A stretch of 64,000 nt of DNA from Rubrivivax albus (GTDB lineage Bacteria > Pseudomonadota > Gammaproteobacteria > Burkholderiales > Burkholderiaceae_C): the NCBI RefSeq assembly GCF_004016515.1, contig NZ_SACT01000003.1, positions 248,001 through 312,000 of the forward strand, read 5' to 3'. Under the pieces are notes generated by a model, which worked only from the letters and a program-made list of their open reading frames with translations, was not told the DNA's origin and did no database searches. The stretch's first letter is position 1. The number at the start of each line of letters is the position of its first letter. Below are positions 24,239 to 33,375 of this stretch, in pieces. A program made the translations under genes and the position numbers.

Positions 24239-27079
24239 TCAGAACTTGTAGTTCGCGCCGAACAGGTAGGTCTTGCCGTAGCGCTTGGTGTCGGTCGGAT
24301 TGTTCCGGTCCGTCTGGTACTGGCGGAACAGCGCGTCGGTCATGTTGTTGCCCTGGAACAGCAGCGACAGGCCCTTCAGGAACGAGGTGTCCGGGAAGGT
24401 GTAGCCCACCTGCAGGTCGACCACGGTCTCGCCACGGATGAAGGTGACCGCGGTGTCGTCCTTGTAGTCGGTGATTTCACCCAGGAAGTCCGAGCGGGTG
24501 CGCGACGCGACGGCTATCTGCAGGCCGTGCTTCTCGTAGTACAGCTTGAAGTTCGTGACCTTGCGCGACAGCCCTGGCAGCGGGATGTTGAAGGCGCCGC
24601 CCACGTCCAGGCCAGACAGCTGGCCCGGGCGGATCGTGATCGAGCTGCTCGTGTCGCTGTGGTTCACGAACAGGCCGAAGCCGTCGAGCACCGGCGTGAG
24701 CATCGAGAACGGCAGGTTCACGGCCAGTTCGAAGCCGTGGATGCTGCCGCCGCTGCCGTTGGTCGGCCGCGTCAGGATGCCCACGGTGCCGCGGTCAGGC
24801 ACCGCCGCCCCCGGCGCCAGGACCGGCGCGAAGTCGAAGGCCTGGGGCAGGGTCAGCACATAGGTCTGGATGTCCTTGTAGAAGCCGGCGAACGAGACAT
24901 AACCCTTGTTGCCGCCGAAGTACTTCTCCAGCGAGATGTCCAGCGCGGTGGCTCGGAACGGCTCGAGTTCCGGGTTGCCGCCGCCAGCCGCGAAGTACGA
25001 CTGCTCACCCGGGTCGGTCGGCGTGACGATCGACGGCGCGTCGATGCTGGCGCGCATGTCGTTCATCTTCGGCCGCGACAGCGTCTTGCCCAGGCCCAGG
25101 CGGGCCACGGTGTCGGGCGCGACTTCCAGCGACAGGTTCAGGCTGGGCAGCACATCGCTGTAGGTCTTGCCACCGCTCTGGCTGGTGCAGGTGTCGGGCG
25201 TGGTGCCGGCGCATTGCCCGGCGTCGTTGACGAAGCCGCTGGAGCGTTGCTTGGTGCGCACCAGCTGGGCGCCGAAGTTGCCGCTGAACGGGAAGCCGAA
25301 CAGCTCGCCGTCCATGTCGGCCTTCGCGTAGCCGGTGGTGACGTCCTCGTCGACACCCCAGTTGCGGTTGATCACCGTGCCGTAGGTGTTGGGGCGCAGC
25401 TGGTAGATGCTGCCCAGCGAGTTGCGCGGGTCCCAGGTGGCGATGTTGATGCCGTCGACCACCAGCGTGCTGCTGCCGGGCACGGCCACGCCGGCAAAGC
25501 CGTCGGCTCCGCCGTTGATGACCAGGAAGCCCTCCTGCGTCGTCGACCGCTTCTCGCGGTTGACCTGGTTCAGGCCCAGCGAAACGCGGCTGACCGGCCC
25601 CCAGGACAGGTCGTGCTGGGCGCTCAGGCGCAGGTTGTCGATGGTGTCCGACAACTTGGGCGACGCCACGTAGCCGGCCTGCGGCGAGTTCGGGCCACCG
25701 CCCCAGCCCATCACGTCGGTGAGCTGCACCACGCTGCGGTCGGCGAAGTCGGTGCTCGACGTGAACTTCAGGTCGCCGTGGTTGCTGCCGTCGAAGCCCG
25801 TCCAGCTGACGGTGCCGGTGGCCCCCGGCGTGGCGGGGAAGCCCTGGCTCTGCGCCGTGTTGCCGTTGCCCGGCAGGCCGGCGGTGGTCTCGTAGCGGGC
25901 GCTGGTCTTGGTGACCTTGGACTGCGCGATGTCGCCGGTCAGCGTCCAGGTGTCGAGCTTCCACTTGGCGTTCAGGCCCCAGGCGTCGGCCTTGTCGTCG
26001 GCGCCCTCGTTGTGGTTGCGGATCACACCCTTGAAGTTGTCGATCGTGCCGCTGGTGGCGATGCCGTTGGCCACCGTGGCATTGACCAGGGTAGGCGGGC
26101 TGGTGCGGTAGTTGTGGCCATCGGAGTTGCCGCCGACGAAACCTTCGATGCCCTTCTTGAAGGCCGCCGAACGGCCCTTGGACTGGAACACGTCCAGCAC
26201 CGTCTCGAAGTTCTTGCTCGGGCGCCACTGCAGCACGCCCATCAGGCCTTCGCGCTCCTGGTCGGAGTACTCGATGTCGCGGCCGAAGCCGCCCGGCACG
26301 CCGACCTGCTCGCCGTTGTAGTCCAGCGTCGGCGTCCAGCCGCCCCAGGTGTTCACGCGCAGCTGCGCCGCACCCTTCTCGGTGAACTTCACGGCCCCGA
26401 TGCCGACGCCCAGCGTGCGGTTCATAAACTGGTCGACGTAGGAGAACGACATGCGGTCGCCCGAGCCCTCGCCATTGGGCACGCCGTTGTCGATGCCGGT
26501 GCGCTGGTCGCGGTAGTTCAGCGCGACCTGGCGCTCGCGCGAGTCCAGCGGGCGGATCGTCCGCAGGTCGATCGTCGACGACAGGCCCTGGCCCATCAGG
26601 CCGGCGTGCGGCGTCTTGTAGACGAGCACGCTGTTGAGCAGTTCAGCGGGGTAGAGGTCGAAGTCGACGCCGCGGCTGTTGCCCGACGAGGCCACTTCAC
26701 GCCCGTTGAGCAGGCCGCCGTTGAAGTCGGGGGACATGCCGCGCACGCTGATGCTCTGCGCCTTGCCGCTGCCCTTGTTGCGCTGCGCCGCCACGCCGGG
26801 CAGGCGCGCCATCGCGTCGGCCACCGACGGCTCGGGCAGCTTGCCCAGGTCTTCCGAGGTGATCGCCTCGACGATGGTGTCGGCGTCCTTCTTGGTGCTG
26901 ATGGCCGACTCGATGGCGGCACGGATGCCGGTCACGGTGACGGTCTGGGTTTCGGCCACCTGCTGTGCCATCGCGGCACCGGAGGCCAGCAGCATGGCCG
27001 CTCCGGCCACCGCAGTGAGCACCGGACGACCGGCGACGGAACGGGTGGCGCGCGCGCGCCGGGAAGGATGGGTGTTCAC
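24239..27079 (-). CDS. TonB-dependent outer-membrane receptor, probably for maltodextrins
   Basis: A 946-residue protein with a signal peptide ending ASGAAMAQ and a TonB-box-like stretch TQTVTVTG. A plug domain follows (IVEAITSEDLGKLPEPSVAD, ISVRGMSPDFNGGLLNGREV), then a long beta-barrel ending in Phe. It belongs to the Xanthomonas/Caulobacter-type TonB receptors that import oligosaccharides. I chose GTG 27079 because GGAGA lies just upstream; the frame is open to 27166, but that tail is not signal-like. It is divergent from an amylase and upstream of the halogenase-malE-malF genes. Confidence 0.92.
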   Translation of the reverse strand: MNTHPSRRARATRSVAGRPVLTAVAGAAMLLASGAAMAQQVAETQTVTVTGIRAAIESAISTKKDADTIVEAITSEDLGKLPEPSVADAMARLPGVAAQRNKGSGKAQSISVRGMSPDFNGGLLNGREVASSGNSRGVDFDLYPAELLNSVLVYKTPHAGLMGQGLSSTIDLRTIRPLDSRERQVALNYRDQRTGIDNGVPNGEGSGDRMSFSYVDQFMNRTLGVGIGAVKFTEKGAAQLRVNTWGGWTPTLDYNGEQVGVPGGFGRDIEYSDQEREGLMGVLQWRPSKNFETVLDVFQSKGRSAAFKKGIEGFVGGNSDGHNYRTSPPTLVNATVANGIATSGTIDNFKGVIRNHNEGADDKADAWGLNAKWKLDTWTLTGDIAQSKVTKTSARYETTAGLPGNGNTAQSQGFPATPGATGTVSWTGFDGSNHGDLKFTSSTDFADRSVVQLTDVMGWGGGPNSPQAGYVASPKLSDTIDNLRLSAQHDLSWGPVSRVSLGLNQVNREKRSTTQEGFLVINGGADGFAGVAVPGSSTLVVDGINIATWDPRNSLGSIYQLRPNTYGTVINRNWGVDEDVTTGYAKADMDGELFGFPFSGNFGAQLVRTKQRSSGFVNDAGQCAGTTPDTCTSQSGGKTYSDVLPSLNLSLEVAPDTVARLGLGKTLSRPKMNDMRASIDAPSIVTPTDPGEQSYFAAGGGNPELEPFRATALDISLEKYFGGNKGYVSFAGFYKDIQTYVLTLPQAFDFAPVLAPGAAVPDRGTVGILTRPTNGSGGSIHGFELAVNLPFSMLTPVLDGFGLFVNHSDTSSSITIRPGQLSGLDVGGAFNIPLPGLSRKVTNFKLYYEKHGLQIAVASRTRSDFLGEITDYKDDTAVTFIRGETVVDLQVGYTFPDTSFLKGLSLLFQGNNMTDALFRQYQTDRNNPTDTKRYGKTYLFGANYKF

Positions 27080-27320
27080 CAACAGTCTCCTGGTCGTCTT
27101 GGAAGCGCCTGCGCCCGCGGCCTGGCAGCCGGAGCGCGGCGAGAAGTTCGGACGACTTTGTATCAAAACTAGCTACATCATCAGCCTTAGGTAAACCCTA
27201 GGTGATGTTGCGTTTCTGTCTGTTCCGGGCCGCATTTGAGCCTCCTTTTGGCGTTTTCCCTGAGGGCCGATGATGTCCACGAAGCACTCGGACCGCCAGA
27301 ATGTAGTGGGACTACATGTC
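27080..27320. promoter_or_regulatory. Divergent promoter region between TonB receptor and amylase
   Basis: This 241-base stretch is less GC-rich than its surroundings. It holds an imperfect palindrome TGTATCAAAACTAGCTACA at 27159-27177, ending 80 bases upstream of the receptor start, and a pair of self-complementary-like units CCTTAGG/CCCTAGG at 27184-27201. A perfect 15-bp palindrome lies at 27302-27316. The first may be a degenerate HexR or MalR-type site; this cannot be decided by eye. Confidence 0.5.
27302..27316. promoter_or_regulatory. Candidate HexR operator before the second amylase
   Basis: TGTAGTGGGACTACA is a perfect palindrome (6-bp arms, 3-base centre). It matches the pattern TGTAGT-N3-ACTACA and resembles two sites around the glk / glk-hexR intergenic region. 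It ends 4 bases before the amylase ATG, so binding would block transcription or translation start. Confidence 0.6.
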
Positions 27321-29978
27321 ATGCCATCGCTTCTGACTTCGACACGTCTTCGACGCATCACCGCTGCGGTGTCCATGGCGGCAGCCTTGCCGTGGTCCGC
27401 AGGGGCCGCAGCGTCCCTTGATGGCCCGCTGCACCGCCCCTCGCCGGACTGGCGCGACCAGGTGCTGTACTTCGTGCTCACCGACCGCTTCGACAACGGC
27501 GACCCGCGCAACGACGACCAGGGCGCAGGCGAGTTCGACCCGGCACGCCATGACCGCTACAGCGGCGGCGACCTCGCCGGCGTGCAGCGGCGGCTGGGCT
27601 ACCTGCAGGGCCTGGGTGTCACCGGCCTGTGGCTCACACCCTGGGTGGCCAACCAGTGGCTCGACGGTGCGTATGCCGGCTACCACGGCTACTGGGCCAG
27701 CGACTTCATCACGGTGGACCCGCACCAGGGCCGGCTGGCCGATCTGCAGGCCCTGTCGCGCGCCCTGCACGCGCGCGACATGCTGCTGGTGCAGGACATC
27801 GTGGTGAACCATGTCGGCAACTTCTTCGACATCGCCCTGGGCACCGACCTGTCCTCACCCGAAGCCGCCGCGGGCGGCTGGCAGGTGAACCCGGCGTCGC
27901 GGCCGGTGACGGCGCCGACGCAGCCCCCCTTCCACCTGAACGACCCACGGCGCGCTGCCGACCGCGCCGCCGGCATCTACCACTGGACCCCGCCGGTGGC
28001 CGACTACACCGACCGCCACCAGGAACTGAACTTCCAGATGTCGCGGCTGGACGACCTGAACACGGAGAACCCTGCCGTGCGCCAGGCCCTGCGCCGCAGC
28101 TACGGCCACTGGATCCGCGAGGCCGGTGTCGACGCCTTCCGGGTGGACACCGCGTTCTACGTGCCGCCGGACTTCTTCACCGACTTCCTGCACGCCGACG
28201 ACCCGGCGGCGCCGGGCATCCTGGCCGTGGCCCGCGCCACCGGCCGGCAGGACTTCCATGTGTTCGGCGAAGGCTTCGGCATCGACCGCGCGGGCGAGGA
28301 CGCACAGATGCGGCGCATCGAGTCCTACATGACCGGCGCCGACGGCCGGCCCGTCCTGCCGGGCATGCTGAACTTCCCGCTCTACGGCGCACTGGGCGAC
28401 GTGTTCGCGCGCGGCCGGCCGCCGGCGGAGCTGGGCTGGCGCATCACGCGCACCATGGCGCTGCACGCACGCCCGCACCGCATGCCCAGCTTCGTGGACA
28501 ACCACGACGTCGACCGCTTCCTGGCCGCTGGCACGCCGCAGGGGCTGCGCCAGGCGCTGCTGGCGATGTTCACGCTGCCCGGCATCCCGGTGATCTACCA
28601 GGGCACCGAACAGGGTTTCACGCAGCCGCGCGCCGCGATGTTCGCCGGTGGCTGGGGTTCCGGCGGCCGCGACCACTTCGATGCAGAGGCACCGCTGTAC
28701 CGGCACATCGCCGCGCTGGCCGCGCTGCGGCGCACGCACCGCAGCCTGTCGCGCGGCGTGCCCACGGTGCTGCACGCCGACGCCGCCGGGCCGGGCGCGA
28801 TCGTCTGGCGCATGGACGCGGCTCCGGGTGACGGCCCGCCGATGCTGGTGGCATTCAACACGGCGGCGCACACGGCGCTGGTGGAAGCGCTGCCGCTGCC
28901 GCCAGGCACGGCGTTGACGCCGAGATGGGCCGATGGCGAGGCCCCGCGCACGCAAGCGCGGCCCGACGGGACGGTGACCCTGTCACTGGCGCCCGGTGCC
29001 GCCGCGGTCTGGTCGCTGGAAACCACCTCACCGGCCGCAGGCCAGGCGGCCGCCGCTGATGCGCCGATCTTGCTGCCCCCGTCGGGCGCACAGGCCGGGC
29101 CCGCGCGCGTCGAGGGCGACCTGCTGCTCGACGGGCGCGCGACGCCCGGCGCGCGGCTGCAACTGGCGGTGGACGGCGCACTGCAGGCCGGCCCGGTGGT
29201 GACCGCTGACGCCCAGGGGCGCTTCCAGGTCCGCGTCGACACGGCATCGATGGTCGACCCGGCGCTGGCGCACCGCGCGGCGGTGCTCGACATAGCCAGC
29301 GGGCTGGCCTCGGCGCCAGTACTGTTCCAGGTCGAGCGCCGCTGGCAGCTGCTGGCCGACGTGCCCGACCCGGTGGGCGACGACCATGGCATCGGTCCAT
29401 TGGCCGAAGGCCGCCTGCGCTACCCGCTCGATCCCAGCTGGGGCGAGAACCGCCAACTGGACCTGACCCGCGTGCGCGCCTGGGGCGCCGGCGGCGCGCT
29501 GCGGCTGGAACTCGGCCTGCGCCGCATCACCCGCAGCTGGAACCCGGCCAACGGTTTCGACCACGTCGCCTTCACCATCTTCGTCGAGCTGCCGGGCGAA
29601 CCCGGCGGCGCCACCGTGATGCCTGGCCAGGATGGGCAGCTGCCCGCCGGCCTGCGCTGGCACCGCCGGCTGCGCCTGCACGGCTGGTCCAACGCGATGT
29701 TCACCGCCGAAGGGGCCAGCGCCACGCACGAGGGCACGCCGGCGGCGCCGGCCCCGGTGCTGCGTGTGGATCCGGAACGCCACACGCTGGAGCTGACGCT
29801 GCCGCCAGCGGCGCTGGGCGGCCGGCGCGACCTGTCCGGGGTGCGCCTGTGGGTCAGCACCTGGGACTGGGATGCAGGCTACCGCGCGCTGCAGGCGCAG
29901 CCTGGCGGCCACCACTTTGGCGGCCCGCCGGGCGCGCCCAAGGTGATGGACGGCAGCGCCATCATCACGCTGCCCTGA
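27321..29978 (+). CDS. Secreted GH13 alpha-amylase with C-terminal glucodextranase-type domain
   Basis: An 885-residue exported enzyme whose signal region includes RLRRITAAVSMAAALPWSAG. The GH13 barrel carries region I QDIVVNH (about 158-164), region II AFRVD with the nucleophile Asp (about 276), region III GEGF with Glu (about 317) and region IV DNHD (about 396). The last 200 residues, starting DVPDPVGDDHG (about 678), resemble the C-terminal binding module of glucodextranase. It should degrade starch or related glucans outside the inner membrane. The start could be 27321 or, less likely, 27375; no good ribosome binding site is visible. Confidence 0.9.
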   Translation: MPSLLTSTRLRRITAAVSMAAALPWSAGAAASLDGPLHRPSPDWRDQVLYFVLTDRFDNGDPRNDDQGAGEFDPARHDRYSGGDLAGVQRRLGYLQGLGVTGLWLTPWVANQWLDGAYAGYHGYWASDFITVDPHQGRLADLQALSRALHARDMLLVQDIVVNHVGNFFDIALGTDLSSPEAAAGGWQVNPASRPVTAPTQPPFHLNDPRRAADRAAGIYHWTPPVADYTDRHQELNFQMSRLDDLNTENPAVRQALRRSYGHWIREAGVDAFRVDTAFYVPPDFFTDFLHADDPAAPGILAVARATGRQDFHVFGEGFGIDRAGEDAQMRRIESYMTGADGRPVLPGMLNFPLYGALGDVFARGRPPAELGWRITRTMALHARPHRMPSFVDNHDVDRFLAAGTPQGLRQALLAMFTLPGIPVIYQGTEQGFTQPRAAMFAGGWGSGGRDHFDAEAPLYRHIAALAALRRTHRSLSRGVPTVLHADAAGPGAIVWRMDAAPGDGPPMLVAFNTAAHTALVEALPLPPGTALTPRWADGEAPRTQARPDGTVTLSLAPGAAAVWSLETTSPAAGQAAAADAPILLPPSGAQAGPARVEGDLLLDGRATPGARLQLAVDGALQAGPVVTADAQGRFQVRVDTASMVDPALAHRAAVLDIASGLASAPVLFQVERRWQLLADVPDPVGDDHGIGPLAEGRLRYPLDPSWGENRQLDLTRVRAWGAGGALRLELGLRRITRSWNPANGFDHVAFTIFVELPGEPGGATVMPGQDGQLPAGLRWHRRLRLHGWSNAMFTAEGASATHEGTPAAPAPVLRVDPERHTLELTLPPAALGGRRDLSGVRLWVSTWDWDAGYRALQAQPGGHHFGGPPGAPKVMDGSAIITLP

Positions 29979-30006
29979 ACCGGACTGTCACCTACAACCC
30001 GCCACC

Positions 30007-31350
30007 ATGAAACCCCGCCTGGCACCGGTGGCGGTGCCGCTGTTCCTGGAACTGGGCCTGGGCATGGCCGTGGGCCTGGCCGGCACGGCCATGGCGGCCC
30101 GCCAGGCCGACGCCGCCGCAGCGGGCTTCGCGCTGGCGCACCAGGTGGCAGCCATGCTGTTCATCGTGCTGCGCATCGTGGGTGCCGGCGTCTCGGTGGT
30201 GGTGGCCCAGGCGCTGGGCGCGGGCCGCCGCGCCGAGGCCGATGCCGTCGCCCGCGCCGTGCTCGGCGCCAGCAGCTGGGTGGGGGGTGCATGCGCCGTG
30301 GCAGCGTGGCTGGGTGCCGAGGCCCTGATGCGCGGGCTCAACGCGCCGCCGGCCGTTCTGGTGCTGGCCGCACCATTGCTGCAGTGGATGGCGCCAGCCC
30401 TGCTGCTGGACGCCTGGAACGCCGCCATGGCCAGCGTGATGCGCGCCCATCTGCGCGCCCGCGAGGTGCTGGGTGTGGTGCTGGCCATGCACGCGCTGCA
30501 CCTGGCGCTGGCGCTGTGGTGGATGCCCCGCTTCGGGCTGGGCGGCTTCGCCGCTGCGCTGGTCGCCAGCAGGCTGCTCGGGCTGAGCCTGCACCAATGG
30601 CTGTGGCGGCGCCAGCTGCATCTGAAGCCGCGCGTCGCCGACCTCTGGCGCTTGCCGCGCCAGGAACTGGCCGCCGTGCTGCGCATCGGCGTGCCCGGCG
30701 CGGCCGAGAACGTGGCCTACCGCCTGGCCTTCGTGGCCAGCGTGGCGGCCGTGGGCACGCTGGGGGCGCCGGCACTGGCCACCCAGGCGTATGTGCTGCA
30801 GTTCAACCACTTCACGCTGCTGGCCGGACTGGCCATCGGGCTGGCCGGCGAGGTGGTGGTGGGGCATCACATCGGCAGCGGCCGGCTGCATGCGGCGCAC
30901 CGGCTGGTCACCCGCGCCCTCGCGCTTGGCCTGGGCCTGAGCGTGGCGGTGGCCGGCGCCGCCGCGCTTGCCGCGCCCTGGCTGCTGCGTCTGTTCACGC
31001 AGGACAAGGCCATCCTGGCCGCCGGCGCCACGCTGATGGCCTGGTCGGTGCTGCTGGAACCCGGGCGCACCTTCAACCTGGTCGTCATCAACGCACTGCG
31101 CGCTGCCGGCGATGCGCGCTTCCCGGTGGCGGTGGGCGCGGTGTCGATGGCCGTGGTGCTGGCCGGCGGCAGCTGGTGGCTGGGCGTTCACCTGGGCTGG
31201 GGGCTGGTAGGCGTGTGGATCGCCTATGCCGCCGACGAGTGGCTGCGCGGCCTGCTGATGTGGTGGCGCTGGCGGCGGCTGGCCTGGGTGCCGGCCGCGC
31301 GTGCGTCGCGCCGGCGCCTGCGGGCCCTACAGCGGCAGGCGGGCCGATAG
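30007..31350 (+). CDS. MATE-family multidrug/metabolite exporter
   Basis: A 447-residue protein with about 12 membrane helices in two halves. Features such as GLAGTAMAARQADAAAAGFA, GAGVSVVVAQALGAG and GVPGAAENVAY fit the MATE efflux family, which exports drugs or metabolites using ion gradients. It begins 28 bases after the amylase stop, so it may be cotranscribed, but nothing in the sequence shows the substrate. Confidence 0.87.
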   Translation: MKPRLAPVAVPLFLELGLGMAVGLAGTAMAARQADAAAAGFALAHQVAAMLFIVLRIVGAGVSVVVAQALGAGRRAEADAVARAVLGASSWVGGACAVAAWLGAEALMRGLNAPPAVLVLAAPLLQWMAPALLLDAWNAAMASVMRAHLRAREVLGVVLAMHALHLALALWWMPRFGLGGFAAALVASRLLGLSLHQWLWRRQLHLKPRVADLWRLPRQELAAVLRIGVPGAAENVAYRLAFVASVAAVGTLGAPALATQAYVLQFNHFTLLAGLAIGLAGEVVVGHHIGSGRLHAAHRLVTRALALGLGLSVAVAGAAALAAPWLLRLFTQDKAILAAGATLMAWSVLLEPGRTFNLVVINALRAAGDARFPVAVGAVSMAVVLAGGSWWLGVHLGWGLVGVWIAYAADEWLRGLLMWWRWRRLAWVPAARASRRRLRALQRQAGR

Positions 31351-32073
31351 CGGCGGCACGGCCAGGCCGTCGATCAGGCGCTGGTCGTGCACGTACCCCA
31401 CGTGTTCGCGCACCCGCCAGTGGCGGCGGTCGAAGCGGCGGCGCAGGGCATGCACCACCGCGGCGAAGGTGTGGCCCTCGGCCGCGTTGCTGTCCAGGTG
31501 CACGACCCCGGGGCTCGGTCGGGCCAGCAGGCCGACGATGGCCGCCGCCGTGTCGGTCATGAACGAGCAGGCCGGCCGCCAGGCGGTGCTGGCGGCCACC
31601 TCGCCGTCGCGCGCCTGCCAGTCGTCGAGCTGCATCAGCATGTTGTTGCCTGAGCGCTCCGGGTCGATCTGCCAGCCGATGCGCAGCACGCTGGCCTGGG
31701 GGTGTGCTGCCAGCACGGCGTCCTCGCAGCGGATCTTGCGGCGGCCGTAGTCGTCACGCGCCGTGCGGACGTCGCCAGGACGGTGCGGCCCGTCGGGCTC
31801 GGCATCGAACACCATCGCGGTACTGGTGAACACCAAGGGCAAGCCGGCCGCGGCGGCGTGGTGCGCCAGCAGGCCGGCCCATGCCTCGTCGCCCGTCGCC
31901 AGGTGCGCGATGGCGTCCGGACGCTCGGCCCGCAGCCATGCCTGCACCACGGCAGGGTCTTCGGGCGGCACGGCACGGCGGTCCCAGCTCCGCACGGTCC
32001 AGCCGGCGGCCGTCGCAGCCTCGGCCACGCGCGGGGCCAGCGTGCCGTTCAGGCCGGTGAGCAGCAGGCGCAT
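31327..32073 (-). CDS. RmlD-like NAD(P)-dependent sugar-nucleotide reductase/epimerase
   Basis: A 248-residue short-chain-dehydrogenase-like protein with nucleotide-binding TGLNGTLAPRVAEAA at the N-terminus and a YGRRK active-site motif (about 118-122). Overall it resembles dTDP-4-dehydrorhamnose reductase (RmlD). The other rml genes are absent nearby, so its substrate is open. ATG 32073 is preferred; a GTG at 32079 is in frame. Its 3' end overlaps the MATE gene by 24 bases. Confidence 0.75.
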   Translation of the reverse strand: MRLLLTGLNGTLAPRVAEAATAAGWTVRSWDRRAVPPEDPAVVQAWLRAERPDAIAHLATGDEAWAGLLAHHAAAAGLPLVFTSTAMVFDAEPDGPHRPGDVRTARDDYGRRKIRCEDAVLAAHPQASVLRIGWQIDPERSGNNMLMQLDDWQARDGEVAASTAWRPACSFMTDTAAAIVGLLARPSPGVVHLDSNAAEGHTFAAVVHALRRRFDRRHWRVREHVGYVHDQRLIDGLAVPPLSARLPL

Positions 32074-32107
32074 GGCCACGTCGCCGGCGTCAGTGCTTGT
32101 GCAGCGC

Positions 32108-33151
32108 TCAGCCGTGGCGCTGTTCGATCGCGAACGCAGCGCCCGCCAGGGCCGCCAGCGTGTCGGTGATCAGCGCCGTGGGCACGGCCGCCAGGTAGTC
32201 GCTGAAGCGGCCCTTGGCCTCGAAGCGTGCGCGGAAGGGCGACGTGAAGAAGCGGTCGCCCAGCCGCGGCACGATGCCGCCGCCAATGAACACCGCCCGT
32301 GCGCCCAGGGTCAGCGCCACGTTGCCGGCGAAGCCGCCGAGCAGGGCGCAGAAGACGTCCAGCGTGCGTGCGCAGGCGGCGTCACCGGCCACGCCACGTT
32401 CGACCACCTGCTCGGCCGACAAGGCCTCCGGCGCCCGCCCCTCGGCCTGTGCCACACAGGTGTGCAGCAGCGGCAGGCCGATGCCGGAAAGCAAGCGCTC
32501 GGCCGACACGTGGGGCCACTGCCCACGCGCGTGGCGCAGCACCTCGCTCTCGAGGTCGTCCGACGGCGCCAGCGTGGCGTGCCCGCCTTCACCTGGCAGT
32601 GCCACCCAGCCGGCCTCGGTCTGCACCACGCCGCCCACGCCCAGGCCGGTGCCCGGGCCGATGACGGCCAGGGTGCCGGCGGCCACCGGTGCAGCGCCGT
32701 GGGCGCGCCACTGCGTCGGCCGCAGGCGTGGCAACGACAGCGCCAGGGCCTCGAAGTCGTTGAGCACCTGCAGCGACGCCAGGCCCAGGTCCGTCTGCAG
32801 TTCGGCGCACGAGAACGCCCACGGGCTGTTGGTGAGTTCCACCCGGTCGCCGCGCACGGCCGTGGCCACGGCGATGGCCGCACGCCGCGGCGCCGCCGCC
32901 ACATCCGCCGGCAGGCCGGCCAGGTAGGCGCGCACGGCCTCGGCCGGCCCGGCGCTGCCGGCCACCGGGAAACGACGCACGTGCTCCACGCCGCGGGCCG
33001 GCGACACCACCCAGCCGAAGCGCGCGTTGGTGCCGCCGACGTCGGCTACCAGCCACGGCAGCGCCAGCCCGGCGCCGGCCGGCGCACGGCTGCCGCCAGG
33101 CTCGGTCAGGGGCGTGTCCGGGTCAGGGCGGCACGCGGCTTGCTGCGGCAC
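32108..33151 (-). CDS. glk: Glucokinase
   Basis: A glucokinase of about 347 residues of the bacterial Glk family: ATP-binding VADVGGTNARFGW, sugar-binding LQVLNDFEALALSLP, GPGTGLGVGG, GEGGHATLAP and the late glycine-rich FIGGGIVPRLG. It phosphorylates glucose released from maltodextrins. The start is unclear: GTG 33151 follows GGATGA, TTG 33157 and TTG 33184 are alternatives, and all have an unusual proline-rich tail. A HexR-like palindrome lies at 33190-33204 and a divergent glk-hexR fusion follows. Confidence 0.87.
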   Translation of the reverse strand: MPQQAACRPDPDTPLTEPGGSRAPAGAGLALPWLVADVGGTNARFGWVVSPARGVEHVRRFPVAGSAGPAEAVRAYLAGLPADVAAAPRRAAIAVATAVRGDRVELTNSPWAFSCAELQTDLGLASLQVLNDFEALALSLPRLRPTQWRAHGAAPVAAGTLAVIGPGTGLGVGGVVQTEAGWVALPGEGGHATLAPSDDLESEVLRHARGQWPHVSAERLLSGIGLPLLHTCVAQAEGRAPEALSAEQVVERGVAGDAACARTLDVFCALLGGFAGNVALTLGARAVFIGGGIVPRLGDRFFTSPFRARFEAKGRFSDYLAAVPTALITDTLAALAGAAFAIEQRHG

Positions 33152-33189
33152 AGGCAAGGATTCATCCAGGGGTTCTGCAAGCAACCCAC

Positions 33190-33204
33190 GGTAGCAAAAC
33201 TACA
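33190..33204. promoter_or_regulatory. Candidate HexR operator at glk
   Basis: GGTAGCAAAACTACA matches TGTAGT-N3-ACTACA at 10 of 12 fixed positions and lies immediately upstream of glk on its strand. Confidence 0.55.
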
Positions 33205-33277
33205 TCACCTGATCAAGACGGATCGACCCGTCAGCCGCTCGAATATCGAGCAACGAAGCGGGTCTGTTGGCGCGCAC

Positions 33278-33292
33278 TGTAGTGGAGCTACC
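33278..33292. promoter_or_regulatory. Candidate HexR operator at the glk-hexR fusion gene
   Basis: TGTAGTGGAGCTACC matches TGTAGT-N3-ACTACA at 10 of 12 fixed positions and shares the TGTAGTGG start with the site at 27302. It lies 84 bases upstream of the fusion gene start, suggesting autoregulation. Confidence 0.55.
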
Positions 33293-33375
33293 TTGTGGAA
33301 CCCCTGATGCCCGGCCGGTGACCACGCCCCACAATAGGGCCACCGAGGGCGCCAGGCGGCGCCGACCGCGACCGC

